Below, piece after piece: positions 23,944 to 35,698 of a stretch of 64,000 nucleotides of DNA. The DNA comes from Rhytidiadelphus loreus (taxonomy: Eukaryota > Streptophyta > Bryopsida > Hypnales > Hylocomiaceae). The notes under the pieces were generated by a model. It had not been told where the DNA came from. It saw nothing but the letters and a program-made list of their open reading frames with translations, and made no database searches. Made by a program: the position numbers and the translations under genes. The stretch's first letter is position 1. Each line of letters begins with the position of its first letter. The stretch spans positions 749,001-813,000 of the forward strand of contig OX344765.1 in the NCBI GenBank assembly GCA_947034895.1. The letters are read 5' to 3'.

Positions 23944-24627
23944 ATGCCGAGACCGAAGAGAGTGGCGAAGGGGAAGAATGTGGTGCCCGATATTGACTCA
24001 ACACGTGAACTTCCTTCCAATGCTTGCAAAGTATTCTTGATTGAATACATTGTGAAGTTTTATGAGGCGGAAACTACAGTGTCTCTTGACACTAAATATG
24101 TGAGATACCAAGAGGAATGTGTGGACAAATTCAAGATGGATATGACACAGAAGTTCACGGATGCTCTAAACGTTCCAGAATGGATTCATGAAATGGAGAA
24201 GAAAGGCTTCCAACAATTTCTAAAGAACAGGGTGCAAGACGCATTGTGGAATGCGAAGGTAATCCTAGAAAAATATGGAAGGGAACACCGTGCAAGTGAT
24301 GAAAGCTTTGAACAAGTCATTCTCAAAGCTGACTTGTTTGTTCGTCGTTGCGCTCCGTTTGCAAAGAGACGCAATCGGCGAGGGTCATTGGGTTGGTGGA
24401 CTTCGGATGAAGGAGATGTAGAATTGCAACGTGGACGACAACATCTCATGGCACTACCAGACACAGCAAGGGTGATTCTACAAGATGACAAAATCTTGAA
24501 GGGCGGATACGCAACAATTCGCAGGGTTCGAATTGAAGGATGTCATGAGATTCCCACATTTTGGGAATTTGCTGCAAAGATATCTCATCAACAACGGATT
24601 CGTCTTCAACTTGCGAAGTTGGAGCAC
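23944..24627 (+). pseudogene. Protein-kinase-like cargo gene, 5' part
   Basis: ATG 23944 opens 228 codons that end exactly at a codon boundary where the layer-3 insertion begins. After a basic start and an uncharacterised helical-looking region (about residues 15-180) comes the kinase N lobe: a Gly-rich loop (LKGGYATIRRVRIEG, about 188-202) and a WEFAAK segment whose Lys (about 212) fits the ATP-binding lysine. The last nine residues of the longest open frame (to 24654) are read from the inserted DNA. The rest of the kinase is at 32607-33407. Deleting 24628-32601 and one AGCAC copy leaves one frame of about 494 codons. Confidence 0.7.
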
Positions 24628-24790
24628 TGTGGGCGCTTATTTACCCACCCTTGGTAAATCGGCGAACACAACCAGGTTCTAGTTCTACGATAGTGTCCTA
24701 TTCTAAGGGGTGTCTAAGCGTCAATCCATTGTGCCTTCCAAGCAATGGATCTTTTTTGCTAAGTTCCTAATCGTGACTCCCTAATTGTGG
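24628..24790 (+). repeat. Set A inverted repeat, left
   Basis: Diverged inverted match to about 30180-30353. Shared words include GGGCGCTTA, TACCCACCCTTGGTAA, ACACAACCAG and CCATTGTGCCTTCCAAGCAA. Weaker similarity may continue inward to about 26 kb. Confidence 0.75.
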
Positions 24791-25859
24791 TTCTAATAAC
24801 CCCTAAGTTGACTATCCCGCTATGCTGTTTTTTTTGTGTTTCCTATCTCCAAATCCTACTCTAATGTTCTAGGGTCAAAGATTATTTTCTGCCGTTTCTA
24901 AAAACCTAAGACTCGCTCAGTTTGGACTTCCTAATCACCTGCTACGGACGGATGAAGTTTTGACCACAAGGTTGTCAACTTCATCCATGGTTTCCTATAG
25001 GTTTCCAAATTTGGTTGGGGGCGAAATTTGACTTGCGGACCTTACTCCCTACTCTCTATCTAAATCCTAAGTCCCAACTTGGTTGGACGGCTACATCCAA
25101 GTTTCATCCATTTTGGGCTCTAAACTTCATCCATTAGTATCTCGGTCATCCTAACTCTGATTCCTACGTGTCTTATGTTTTTGGAAACCCCCCGAAACCT
25201 ACTCTAAGATTTCCTAATCACACATGACCTGACCTGGACTCTAGTGGTGCCTAGCTCTCGGCCTAGATGGCCTCTTCCCCTAGTGAGACAATGATGAGGG
25301 AGGAAGTTAGGTTCTTACTCTGGTATGGTGTTCCGCGAGGAGGGCGGTCAATTCACCTTCTTCTACCATGGTAAATTGTAGGTCGTGGGGCACGTATTTA
25401 GTTAATCCCGTCGTATTCGTAATTTCCAACAAAAAGAACACTTCTTTCCCGTGCATGCCACTTCTTTCACCTTTCCCCTTCTCCTCAACCCGCGTGCCCC
25501 ATTGATGAAGGGGAGTGGGTTGGACACCTACCTACTTAGAAGGTCAAACTACGTCCTAACTACCCCTTACGCGTCATTTTATCCTAATGCGTAAGGAATC
25601 TAAAAGTCAAATATGGCCTAACTACCTCTTACACTCGTCTCACCCTAATGGTGGAGAAGATTTCCTTCCTACCCTCTCGATGGTGCCCCAATTCTATCTA
25701 AACTCTTTCCCCCACTTCTCCTCCTTGCATTTGATGGTGGTGATGTGGGGTGTTGGAGGGGAGAGTTGGTGAGGTGAGATGGAAACATCTCTTGTATTTG
25801 ATTTTTCCGTCTTTAGCGGGTATAGCGAGGTCCTACCCTTGTTTCCTATTTTCTCTATG

Positions 25860-26080
25860 TGCTAGTTTTCCCCCTAGTCTCCTATTCTATCTACTCACTA
25901 ACCTTCCCTAGTCTCTTATTTTATCTAGTCACTAAGTTTTCTTAGTCTCCTATTCTATCTACTCACTAACCTTCCCTAGTCTCTTATTTTATCTAGTCAC
26001 TAAGTTTTCTTAGTCTCCTATTCTATCTACTCCCTAAGTTTTCTTAGTCTCCTACTCTATCTACTTTCTAATTTTTCCCA
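25860..26080 (+). repeat. Tandem TAGTCTC(C/T)TATT repeat
   Basis: Alternating units of about 33 bases such as TCTCCTATTCTATCTACTCA and TCTCTTATTTTATCTAGTCA. It lies just before the poly-purine stretch and the GCAAGCTGC words that precede set B. Confidence 0.75.
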
Positions 26081-26124
26081 AAAAAAGGAAAAAAAACGAA
26101 CAACCACGGGAGCCCGACCCCGAT

Positions 26125-26168
26125 TGGGCCGAGCTGTGGGCAAGCTGCCTGTGCGAGCTGCGGGCAAG
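26125..26168 (+). repeat. GCAAGCTGC array, short left block
   Basis: Two to three GGGCAAGCTGCC / CGAGCTGCGGGCAAG words directly before the TGTGAGCCC start of set B. A longer block of the same words is at 30354-30550, directly after the end of set A. Confidence 0.65.
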
Positions 26169-28110
26169 TGTGAGCCCCAAATTCGTCACTTGGGACTCAT
26201 TGTTTTTTTTTTTTTTAGTTTATTACAAATTAAGGCATAAAGTAGTACAAAAAGCCCAAAAAAGAGTGTAGAACCAAAATAGGTATGTCACGTACCAGTA
26301 TAGCATTTGGTCATAAATAGCCTTTTATCCATAGATTACCCATAAAATCCACTTGTATATAGGTTAGAACCCGTAATTAGTGGGAAACAATAGGGCTACT
26401 GGGAACTTACCCAAAATAGCCCAAAACCTAGTGCATGTGACCATGATAGGCTAAATTAAGTCTTAGGAGAATAAGGGAGGTCCCCACGTAAATCTCCAAA
26501 GATAGGTTCTAGTTTCCCCATTCCACCGACGAAACATTAGAAATCCACATTGTTAGCTTGCAGGTGTTACTTGTCCCAAGACAGGCCGCATGGAGGAATC
26601 CACAGCCGCCGGATAGTGTTCTCGGATCTGGAACATGTCGGGACATCCACGGCAAAACCCATTCGCCAAGATTCCCTCACATGTGAGAGATTCCCTGACT
26701 GCCGGTGATTCAACCGAAGTCAGTTTTCACCTCGCCACCAACTATGTGCCAGAATAGCCCAAGACTTGGCACGTGGCTTGGGGGACTCCATGAGAGGTTC
26801 CCCAAAAAGTCTCGGTTTTTTCTGATCTCCAAAGGATCTTTTTCTGAGCGGTCAACCGCCAAAGGCCACGTTGGGAAATTCATGGAAAATACCCAGGCCG
26901 CGGTAAAATCTCACTAAAAATTAGACTAGCATCTTTTATGTTAATAACGCGCCCCGACAAAATTCATGGAGTTCCAATAACGGGAAGCAGCCGAAACTGA
27001 CAACATCCCCCCAATTAATATTTACGGCAGAATCTTTGCGGGGTTGACCGGCATCCCAGGAGCGTACGAAGTCGAAACGAAGACATCAAGGAGCCTTTTC
27101 TTACTCCCTAGAGCCTCCCCAACAACCCTAGCTAGTTACCCAAGCCAAAAGAGGTAAACCCCAAAAGTTAGGTTTTTACCCTTTTAATTGGCTCTAGTTG
27201 GCACTAGTTTCCGATGGTTTTTTTGTGATAGAAATAGGGGGTTGGGGGTCTTGTAGGCTAAAAATGGCATTCTGAAGCCATTGGCGCAATCCATTTGCAA
27301 TTCCGAGCTAAACTCCAAAAGTTAGAAACTAGGACTAGTGTAAAACCCAAGATTAGGTGAAAATCTCAAAGTTGGATGAAAATCCGGATGGATGAGGTTA
27401 CTCGTTGAGGGGGGGAGTGGGCCCTTGGAAACCTATAAAAGGGGGCCCTTCTCTCTCCCAAAATACCCCCAATACTTGTTTTGGGTCCGTGGGTCCAAGT
27501 TATCTTGGAATTTTGGCATTTCAAGCCAAAAAACCTCTACGGTGTTTTCGGAGCACTTTTGGCTCCCATTGTCGCTTTATTTCAAGCTCTTTGAGGTCCT
27601 TGAGGTCCTTCCACCTTACCTTGTACGTATGCAAGTCAAGCGGTTTCCATCTACTTGCGTGTGTTTTCGTGTATCTTTTTGGGTGTCTTGTACTAATCCT
27701 AAAGTCACCCTCCACCGTACCTTGGCGATGCCGCTTTGGGGGGCCTTTAGTACATGAGTATTGTCTCGTTTATGTTTACCTTGTGGAGTCGGTTGCCTCT
27801 TGTGTAAAGTCCTAACCATAGTCACCTTTGCCGTGTTGTTTACGAGTGGACCCCACCGCCCTTGAGGCGGCGAAGCTTTGAACCTGTAACCTACCCTAGT
27901 CTTAGAGTGTGTGTCAAAAACAAGCCTTAGACGGCGAAGCTTTGGACCCAGGGGCCGTCACTAGTCTTAGAGTTGGTGTCAAAACCAATTCGACGGCGAA
28001 GCTTTGAACCCCCTATACTTTTTGGTTCCAAAGTTTAGTTCCCAAGATCTTCTTGGGAAAAGCCAAAGTTTAGCCCCCAAGAGTGCCCTAGGTGGTAGAC
28101 AAGTATAGGG
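26169..28110 (+). repeat. Set B inverted repeat, left arm (about 2 kb)
   Basis: Inverted match to about 30640-32601. The outer part (26169 to about 27500) is nearly identical in both arms; a 70-codon frame in it is the same in both (26705-26917 and 31854-32066). The inner 600 bases are clearly diverged, with shared GGCGAAGCTTTGAACC-like words. A TATAAAA box sits at 27434-27440, pointing inward. Confidence 0.8.
27434..27440 (+). promoter_or_regulatory. TATA box in set B, left arm
   Basis: TATAAAA in ACCTATAAAAGGGGG, followed by a CT-rich stretch about 25 bases on. The mirrored copy is at 31331-31337 on the minus strand. Both point to the centre of the insertion. Confidence 0.5.
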
Positions 28111-28259
28111 AGAAACCCCACCACTAGGCCGTTGTTTTGCTAGTTGTTAAAACTTTTGTCTATCCCCCCTAGACGGCGAAGCTTTGACCCTGACCTATCC
28201 AATTTTAAGTTGTGTAAGTGGGTTCCCATACGGGAACCCGGAAAAGAGGGATTTTAGTA

Positions 28260-28670
28260 AGAAGATTTGGGACCAGCCTAAGGGGAGCCCGTAAGGAGCA
28301 GTCAGCAGCCCGTAAGGGGAGCCTGTAAGGGGTAGTCAGCAACTCGAAGGGGAGCCCACAAGGAGCGGTCAACAGCCAGTATCGGGGAGCCCGTAAGGAG
28401 CAATCAGTAGCCAGCATCGGGAGAGGGCCAGTGGGCATCGGGGGCCGGGTGGGTATCGGGGGGGCCAGTGGGCATCGAGGGCCGGGTGGGTATCGGGGGG
28501 CCAGCGGGCATCAGGGGCCGGGTGGGTATCGGGGTGGGGGGGGGCCAGTTCAGGGAGCCAGTTCGGGGAACCAGTTCGGGAGCCAGTTCGGGGAGCCAGT
28601 TCGGGGAGCCAGAGAGTTGGGAGCTCAAGGGGAGGGCCAGGGGGTTGGGAGTCTAAGGGGGGGGGGAAAG
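28260..28670 (+). repeat. GC-rich minisatellite
   Basis: First a block of GGGGAGCCCGTAAGGAGC-like units (28275-28410), then GGGCATCGGGGGCCGGGTGG-like units (28430-28540), then AGCCAGTTCGGGG units (28550-28615). Open frames here are Gly/Arg- or Pro-rich artefacts. Confidence 0.75.
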
Positions 28671-29629
28671 GGAGAAATCCTTACCTCAACTAAATTCAGC
28701 ACTACGGGACGATGCCCTGCGGGGCCCCACCACACTTTTTTTTTGGGTTTTCATCACACTAAGATTGAAACCCGAGATCTAGTGAAAAACTAACGAAAGA
28801 CCAACTCAAGGCTAAAGGAAGAAGGGAGGAAGAGAAGTCGCCATCCCACACGTCCAAACCTGCACAACCTCTCAAAGTCCCTCACCAACAAGCCACCTCA
28901 CACAATGATGACAAGATTAGGAAGGGGGTAGTTATAGGAGAGGAAGAAGGGAGAGACGATAAATAGTGTTGCGTCATAGGATTAGGTAGGAAATCTCAAA
29001 AGCTTCTTACAACCATTGGGAAGAAGATTAGGATGACACCAAAATGACGACGTAAGGGAATAGGTGATTCTTCCATTAGATTAGCGTCATATGGTGTAAG
29101 GTCTCATTTAAAGGGTTGGTAGGAATAGTGTTGAAAGAAAAGAAGAAGAGGCAAGGAGGAAGGAAGGAACCATTAAAGGTCTTTAAGGTGTACCACTTCG
29201 CCGAGGACTAAGCCGTTGGCATTTTACTACGTCAAAATACGTGTCGACTATGGAATACGAGCACGCGGCTGGAGGTATGGAGGAGAATACCGCACATGCT
29301 AACGACGATCAGGTGAGTCATTAAACAGATCCCCGGTGTCTTTTTCCCTTCTAATTTACGTTAGACTCTGTTAGATAGTGAATAATTTTGATTAGCAAAG
29401 AGGGATTAGGGATAGGCCTTAAGTTTAGACATAGAAGTTTATCGATAGAAGTGTCCAAACCCATCTCACACATAGAAGTTAACCATCAGAGCAACCAAAT
29501 TAGAGTAGGATAGGATAAGACTAGGAATTAGTAACCATTAAGGTTAGCACTCAACCAAGAAGCGAACACTAGATTAAGACAAAATAATCCAATTAGGAGC
29601 TCGGGTTAATTTAGCAAAACGGACCTTGC

Positions 29630-29990
29630 CTTAGAAGATTAAATTAGGAGAAAAGATAAATTAAAATTAGAAGATTAAATTAGGAAATTAAATTAGGAAA
29701 AAAGATAAATTAAATAAGAAGATTAAATTAGGAGAAAAGATAAATTAAATTAGAAGATTAAATTAGGAGATTAGATCAATTAAATTAGGGAATTAAATTA
29801 GGAAAAAAGATAAATTAGAAGATTAAAGTAGAAGATAAATTAGATCAATTAAATTAGGGAATTAAATTAGGAAAAAAGATAAATTAAATTAGGAATTAAA
29901 TTAGGGAATTAAATTAGGAAAAAAGATAAATTAAATTAGGAATTAAATTAGGAAATTAAATTAGGAAACAAAAGGATAAATTAAATTAAT
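29630..29990 (+). repeat. AT-rich tandem AAATTAGGAAAAAAGATAAATT repeat family
   Basis: Irregular tandem of AAATTAGGA, AAAAGATAAATT and AATTAGGGAATT words. It occupies the mirror position of the 25.9-26.1 kb repeat relative to set A but differs in sequence. Confidence 0.75.
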
Positions 29991-30179
29991 GAAAAACATA
30001 ACTTAGATTAGGAAAAGACCCAATTAACTCAGGAAACCATGGAAGGGACTTAGGTAATCCCTCCCCAGCCTTAGGAAGGGTCAATTAGCCTTAGATTCCC
30101 ATAGATTAGGAAAGATTTGGTGGTAGTTCGCATAGGCTGCCGTTAGGGGACGGTTAGCCCGAACTATTCCCTCGCCAAT

Positions 30180-30353
30180 TGGGGGCAACTCCATTGTCAC
30201 TTGCGAAAACTAGGAACTTAGTAAGGAAGATCCATTGCTTGGAAGGCACAATGGACCGACGCTTAGTCACCCGTTAGGTTAGAATTTAGTTAACCCCTAG
30301 AAACTGGTTGTGTCCGATTAATTACCAAGGGTGGGTAATTAAGCGCCCACAGC
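30180..30353 (-). repeat. Set A inverted repeat, right
   Basis: Inverted partner of 24628-24790, ending TAAGCGCCCACA at 30353. Confidence 0.75.
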
Positions 30354-30550
30354 AAGCTGCGGGCAAGTTGCCTATGCAAGCTGCCGGGCTGGCTGCTGGG
30401 CAAGCTGCCTGTGTTGGCTGCCGGCTGGCTGCCTGGGCAAGCTGCTTGTGCGAGCAGGTTGACTGCCTGGGCAAGCTGCTTGTGCGAGCAGGTTGACTGC
30501 CTGCGCAAGCGGGCTGGCTGTTGGGCAAGCTGTTGGGTTGAGCTGCCGGG
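30354..30550 (+). repeat. GCAAGCTGC array, long right block
   Basis: Repeats of GGGCAAGCTGC with GGCTGGCTGC and GCGAGCAGGTTGACTGCC units, including a doubled 36-base segment near 30430-30500. Open frames on both strands are repeat artefacts. Confidence 0.7.
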
Positions 30551-30639
30551 CAAACCAAAAAAAAGACGTCCACACCCTTCAACCGACTGGGGGACCCCTA
30601 CTCCCGTGGGGGTTATGACAAGACACGACCGGGGTGGTT

Positions 30640-32601
30640 TTCACGGTTGACTCTCTACTTTTGGAGGCTAAACTTTGAATAGTTTCCAAGCGTTTTGGAA
30701 ATTAAACTTTGGAACCAACCACGTGGGGGGTTCAAGGCTCCGCTGTCAATTTGGTTTTAACACCAAATTTAGGACTTTTGCCGCCCCCGAGAGGTTCAAA
30801 GCTCCGCTGTGTGGTGGACCCTTTAACACACAATTTAGGACTAAACTTAGACAAAGAACGGTGGGGTCTAGTTACCCCTAAGGGAACTATCCCACTCTTT
30901 TCCAATACGGACACAATGACTCGACTCCAATGCAAAGGTAATAACTGGGTTAGTAACGTAATACGGAAAAGAACGTGGTTAGTAAAAGGAGGTTAGTGCG
31001 ACATAAATGACACAACATGAACTGGAAGCCCCCCAAAGCGGCATCGCCAAGGTACGGTGGAGGGTAGTTCCAGGGTTAGTACAAAACGCGGACAAGACTC
31101 CCAACCCGACTTGGATGGTAAGAACGTTAAAAGAAAACTTCACACGAGTTGCAAGACAAGGAGAAGGCCCCCCACGGACCTTCAACACAAAAATTGTAAC
31201 TACAAAGAGGAGCAAAAGTGCTCAAAAACACCGTAGGGAGTTTTGGCCAAAAGTTGCCAAAACCACGAGAGGTTGGACCCACGGACCCAAAACAAGTATT
31301 GGGGGTATTTTGGGAGAGAGAAGGGCCCCCTTTTATAGGTTTCCAAGGGCCCACTCCCCCCCTCAACGAGTAACCTCATCCATCCGGATTTTCATCCAAC
31401 TTTGAGATTTTCACCTAATCTTGGGTTTTACACTAGTCCTAGTTTCTAACTTTTGGAGTTTAGCTCGGAATTGCAAATGGATTGCGCCAATGGCTTCAGA
31501 ATGCCATTTTTAGCCTACAAGACCTCCAACCCCCTATTTCTATCACAAAAAAACCATCGGAAACTAGTGCCAACTAGAGCCAATTAAAAGGGTAAAAACC
31601 TAACTTTTGGGGTTTACCTCTTTTGGCTTGGGTAACTAGCTAGGGTTGTTGGGGAGGCTCTAGGGAGTAAGAAAAGGCTCCTTGATGTCTTCGTTTCGAC
31701 TTCGTACGCTCCTGGGATGCCGGTCAACCCCGCAAAGATTCTGCCGTAAATATTAATTGGGGGGATGTTGTCAGTTTCGGCTGCTTCCCGTTATTGGAAC
31801 TCCATGAATTTTGTCGGGGCGCGTTATTAACATAAAAGATGCTAGTCTAATTTTTAGTGAGATTTTACCGCGGCCTGGGTATTTTCCATGAATTTCCCAA
31901 CGTGGCCTTTGGCGGTTGACCGCTCAGAAAAAGATCCTTTGGAGATCAGAAAAAACCGAGACTTTTTGGGGAACCTCTCATGGAGTCCCCCAAGCCACGT
32001 GCCAAGTCTTGGGCTATTCTGGCACATAGTTGGTGGCGAGGTGAAAACTGACTTCGGTTGAATCACCGGCAGTCAGGGAATCTCTCACATGTGAGGGAAT
32101 CTTGGCGAATGGGTTTTGCCGTGGATGTCCCGACATGTTCCAGATCCGAGAACACTATCCGGCGGCTGTGGATTCCTCCATGCGGCCTGTCTTGGGACAA
32201 GTAACACCTGCAAGCTAACAATGTGGATTTCTAATGTTTCGTCGGTGGAATGGGGAAACTAGAACCTATCTTTGGAGATTTACGTGGGGACCTCCCTTAT
32301 TCTCCTAAGACTTAATTTAGCCTATCATGGTCACATGCACTAGGTTTTGGGCTATTTTGGGTAAGTTCCCAGTAGCCCTATTGTTTCCCACTAATTACGG
32401 GTTCTAACCTATATACAAGTGGATTTTATGGGTAATCTATGGATAAAAGGCTATTTATGACCAAATGCTATACTGGTACGTGACATACCTATTTTGGTTC
32501 TACACTCTTTTTTGGGCTTTTTGTACTACTTTATGCCTTAATTTGTAATAAACTAAAAAAAAAAAAAACAATGAGTCCCAAGTGACGAATTTGGGCTCAC
32601 A
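30640..32601 (-). repeat. Set B inverted repeat, right arm
   Basis: Inverted partner of 26169-28110. It ends GACGAATTTGGGCTCACA next to the AGCAC duplication. The left arm has one extra C in the matching terminal run. Confidence 0.8.
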
Positions 32602-32606
32602 AGCAC

Positions 32607-33407
32607 CAAAACGAATCAATGGCAGTGAGGATTCCACATGACGGAGTTAATCGGTTTGCCGCTGTCCATGCAACAAACAATGAAGGGTATGCATATTGGT
32701 GGAATGGTGGTACATTGCGGCAAATGTTGATTCTCGATAATGATTATCCAGATAACATTGCCATTCGATTGTCTTATTCACGACCAATGCCCGAAGAGGT
32801 GATTCAAGCTTTCCGTCTTGGTCGATGGAGAAAGAAGCGCACCGAGTTGGCATGGGCATTGGTGCATATCATGAATGCGGTCCACAATGCGGGTCATCTA
32901 CACAATGATATTTCTCCCGACAATATCATGTTTCACTTTCCTGAGGATGAATCACGTGTTTACATTGGAGTTTGCGATTGGGGCATGTCTACGGTTCGTA
33001 CTGAACCAATGAAGTCATTGTATACGTTCACATCCGCGGCAGATCGGGATGCAGCTTTGAACCGAAGGTGGTGGGTGGACCCTTCAATTGCATACGTGCA
33101 CCGCAAAGATGCGGATGTGGAAATGATTCCAACTTTGTCACGTAAATCGGAGGAATATGCCGTTGGTCGAATAGCTCAACGAATCAACAAACTATGCATG
33201 TCAGAGGCCTACACATCGCTTCATCGTGAAAATGAAGGACATACGAGGTTTAGCCACCACGATTTGGCAAGGGTATTTCACCTCTACTTGGATCGCCTTT
33301 GCAATTCAGTGATTGCGGAGCGCGGAAGTTTTTCCGAAATCATCCAACGATTTACTAATTCTTACAATTGGCCTATTCCAGATGACCACTTCCGTCACTC
33401 ATATTAA
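32607..33407 (+). pseudogene. Protein-kinase-like cargo gene, 3' part
   Basis: Continues the frame of 23944-24627; the ATG at 32619 is internal. The C lobe is clear: a catalytic loop HLHNDISPDN (HxDxxxxN pattern, Asp about residue 329 and Asn about 334 of the joined frame) and a CDWG in place of DFG (Asp about 352). A WWVDPS segment stands where kinases have the APE region. Catalytic residues are therefore mostly present. The group is not a familiar receptor-like or MAP-type kinase and I do not name it. The frame ends at TAA 33405-33407. Both halves keep open frames, so the splitting insertion may be fairly recent. Confidence 0.75.
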
Positions 33408-33410
33408 TAT

Positions 33411-34431
33411 ATGAGTGTGCTACATAGTACTATAGATTATAGAAGTAATCGATAAATGTATCAGTGAGGATGTACGTTACTATGTGTGCTAACTATAGAC
33501 TATATATACACCATCAATGTATGCCAATATATGTGAAATTGGCTTTCCGTTTTGAACATTTTGTATTTTTCAGAACACAAACTATTTAAATACAAAACAT
33601 CTTTTTTGGGTGGATGAGAAATGTAGACTTGGAGTTCTTCTTCTTGATGTATCATTGATGTTGGATTGTTGGGTACCTAGCCACCTAGGTTGGCAAGGTG
33701 GTGTGCTAAATTGTATGATCTATCGTGTAAATGTGTATGGCACATGCAAGAGAATCCCCCAAATTTTCATTGGGGGGCAACAAAGTAACAACACCATTTG
33801 TATTGAAATAATACAATTATACAATATGTTGTTTTGCGAAGTTGATTTTGTTTAGGAGAAGCTTAAGTGCCAAACTCCTTGAATCAATTTTCCGTTCATT
33901 ATTCTAGAACCCTAAATGAAATTAAAATTCCAAAGCATAATTGGGTTGTGGTCTTGTAAATTAAACCGAAATTGCAGATTTTAATTTGTAAAAAATTCTT
34001 TACTGAAATTTTGTCTGAGATTAAAGGTGTTCTCAATTTCAAATGCAGTGCTTATCATGCCATATCTTTCAATCCATGCAGTCAAAAATTTTGAAATTTT
34101 GGCGCCATGCTCTCAAATAAGTTATGTCCAAAATACTTTATTTAAATTCCCCCCAGAAATTGATGTTGATGTTTTTCTACGGTATATACCGTAGAAGTGG
34201 TCCGAACAAATCCATTTTTCTAAAAACATCCATAGGGCTTTAGGGCTTAATTACAATATATTTTATTCATAATTTACAAATAGGAAAATACTATTTGTTA
34301 AGAGCCAACATCTTTGTACCGTGCTTGTCACTTTCTATATTATGTGGCAAGAGATTACAAATTTACAATCACTTGATTGTATTGTGAGACAACAACTACA
34401 ATCTTACAAATGTCCAATAGTCCAATCTACT
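33411..34431. other. Intergenic, no gene seen
   Basis: AT-rich DNA between the convergent 3' ends of the kinase-like gene and the 34.4-35.6 kb gene. Short frames only. It probably holds both 3' UTRs. Confidence 0.5.
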
Positions 34432-35565
34432 TCACTCAGATTCTGATTCGGTGTCATCTTTTTGGCTTGGGCCTGTACCACTAGACCTATAAACATTGAG
34501 AAATGGTCCTCCGCCATAGTAGTCGTCTCCATATCTGTTTTGCCCACTTGCTTGTCCATAATGTCCTTGGTATGGACCTCCAAAAGTTGGAGGAGGAATT
34601 GAATCATTGTGAGTAGATGTTCCTTGAGTTGAACCGCCATAAGAAGGGCCTCCTTGAGGTTCATGAGAACCACCTCCAATAGACGTAAAGTTGTATTGGA
34701 AGCCTCCCTAGTTACCTTCAAAATGATGCGTGGTTCCGTGGCTTGTCCTTGAGCTGTGATACCCCCCTTGAGGGTCATTATCGTAGTGTGAAATACTTCG
34801 CGTATCTTGCAAGCCATATGCACCACGATCGGGTCTGTACACCCCATGATGGCCATATTGTCGACCACGGTCCTCTAGGCTTCTTTGCATTGCCTCTCGC
34901 ATTTCTTGTTGGTATTGAATGTCCTCCCGATCTTCTGTACGCTCGTGCCTCTCTTCCATCCTCGCGGGTGTTGGAGTGTCTTTCTCATCATCATCACCTG
35001 ACCATTCATCTTCTGCATCCGGCAATACAATCGGTGGAAATCCAAACTGGCCTCAATTAGACCACTCTGGCATGCAATCGCTCGGCCCAATCCAACTGGT
35101 ATAAAGTACCGCATCACTGCGATTCAAGTGGGTAACATCTTTTTCGTAAATTGTGCGCCAATGTACATCTTTGTGGAGTACAATCTCCGCCCAAACCATG
35201 CTCATGTTGGAATAGTTCATTAAATTCGGTTCGGAGTCCCGTATTTGAGCTGAACGTGTTACTTCCTCGTATCGATGAACAAAGTGTTTGCTTTGGCATG
35301 TGGAAATTTGTCCTTCCCAACGACGAACTTGCACCTCTGCGCGTTCTCTGGACCGTATTTTGGAGAGGTGCATCATTTTGATGTACTTCTTGCACGTCGT
35401 GCAGTCCCAAGTTTTTTTGGGTTCTTCTTCCCATTCCAGTTCAGCTACACACATTTGGTTGTCCCAATCATCCCAATTTATGTCTTGGGATTTGCCCTTC
35501 TTACTGGACTTCGATTTGTTATCGCGAAGCATGGTAAGCTTGCTTAAATGATTAATGATTCGCAC
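34432..35565 (-). pseudogene. TCKKY-domain cargo gene, paralogue of the RING gene N terminus
   Basis: One minus-strand frame of 378 codons from ATG 35563-35565 to TGA 34432-34434, broken by TGA at 35053-35055 and TAG at 34708-34710. Residues about 53-140 share TCKKYIKM, a later Cys, HFVHRYEEV and a YSNMSMVWAEIVL block with the 18-21.5 kb gene, so the two are paralogues. This one lacks the coiled coil and RING. Its second half is charged (Asp/Glu/Arg), then rich in Gly, Tyr and Gln, ending in an acidic ESESE tail. Function unknown; such tails are often disordered. Both stops could come from single C-to-T changes. Confidence 0.6.
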
Positions 35566-35698
35566 TTACACTTGAAACAATTTAGGGTTCGATCACAATC
35601 ATTTGCACACCAAAACGGAAGAGGCACACAGAGCCTTAGGCACTAGATCACCCACTCCGCAAGGGAAACGATTGTGGCAAAATAAGCCTTGCTCTCCG

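Larger units (their letters stand above)
24628..32601. mobile_element. 8-kb non-coding composite insertion with interleaved inverted repeats
   Basis: Starts TGTGGGCGC, ends GGGCTCACA, and is flanked by AGCAC (24623-24627 and 32602-32606). TG...CA ends with a 5-bp duplication resemble an LTR element, but the repeats found are inverted, not direct. Two sets interleave. Set A starts TGTGGGCGCTTA at 24628 and ends with its complement at 30353. Set B starts TGTGAGCCC at 26169 and ends with its complement at 32601. No transposition protein is coded, so it is non-autonomous or a chimera. It is younger than the kinase-like gene it interrupts. Confidence 0.7.

Noticed and set aside
26705..26917. 70-codon protein conserved in both B arms (also 31854-32066)
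   Set aside because: Identity follows from the nearly identical DNA of the arms; no domain, and no sign of codon-level conservation.
24628..32601. Ordinary LTR retrotransposon inserted in the kinase gene
   Set aside because: Ends and 5-bp duplication fit, but I found no direct terminal repeats, primer site or coding region; the repeats are inverted.
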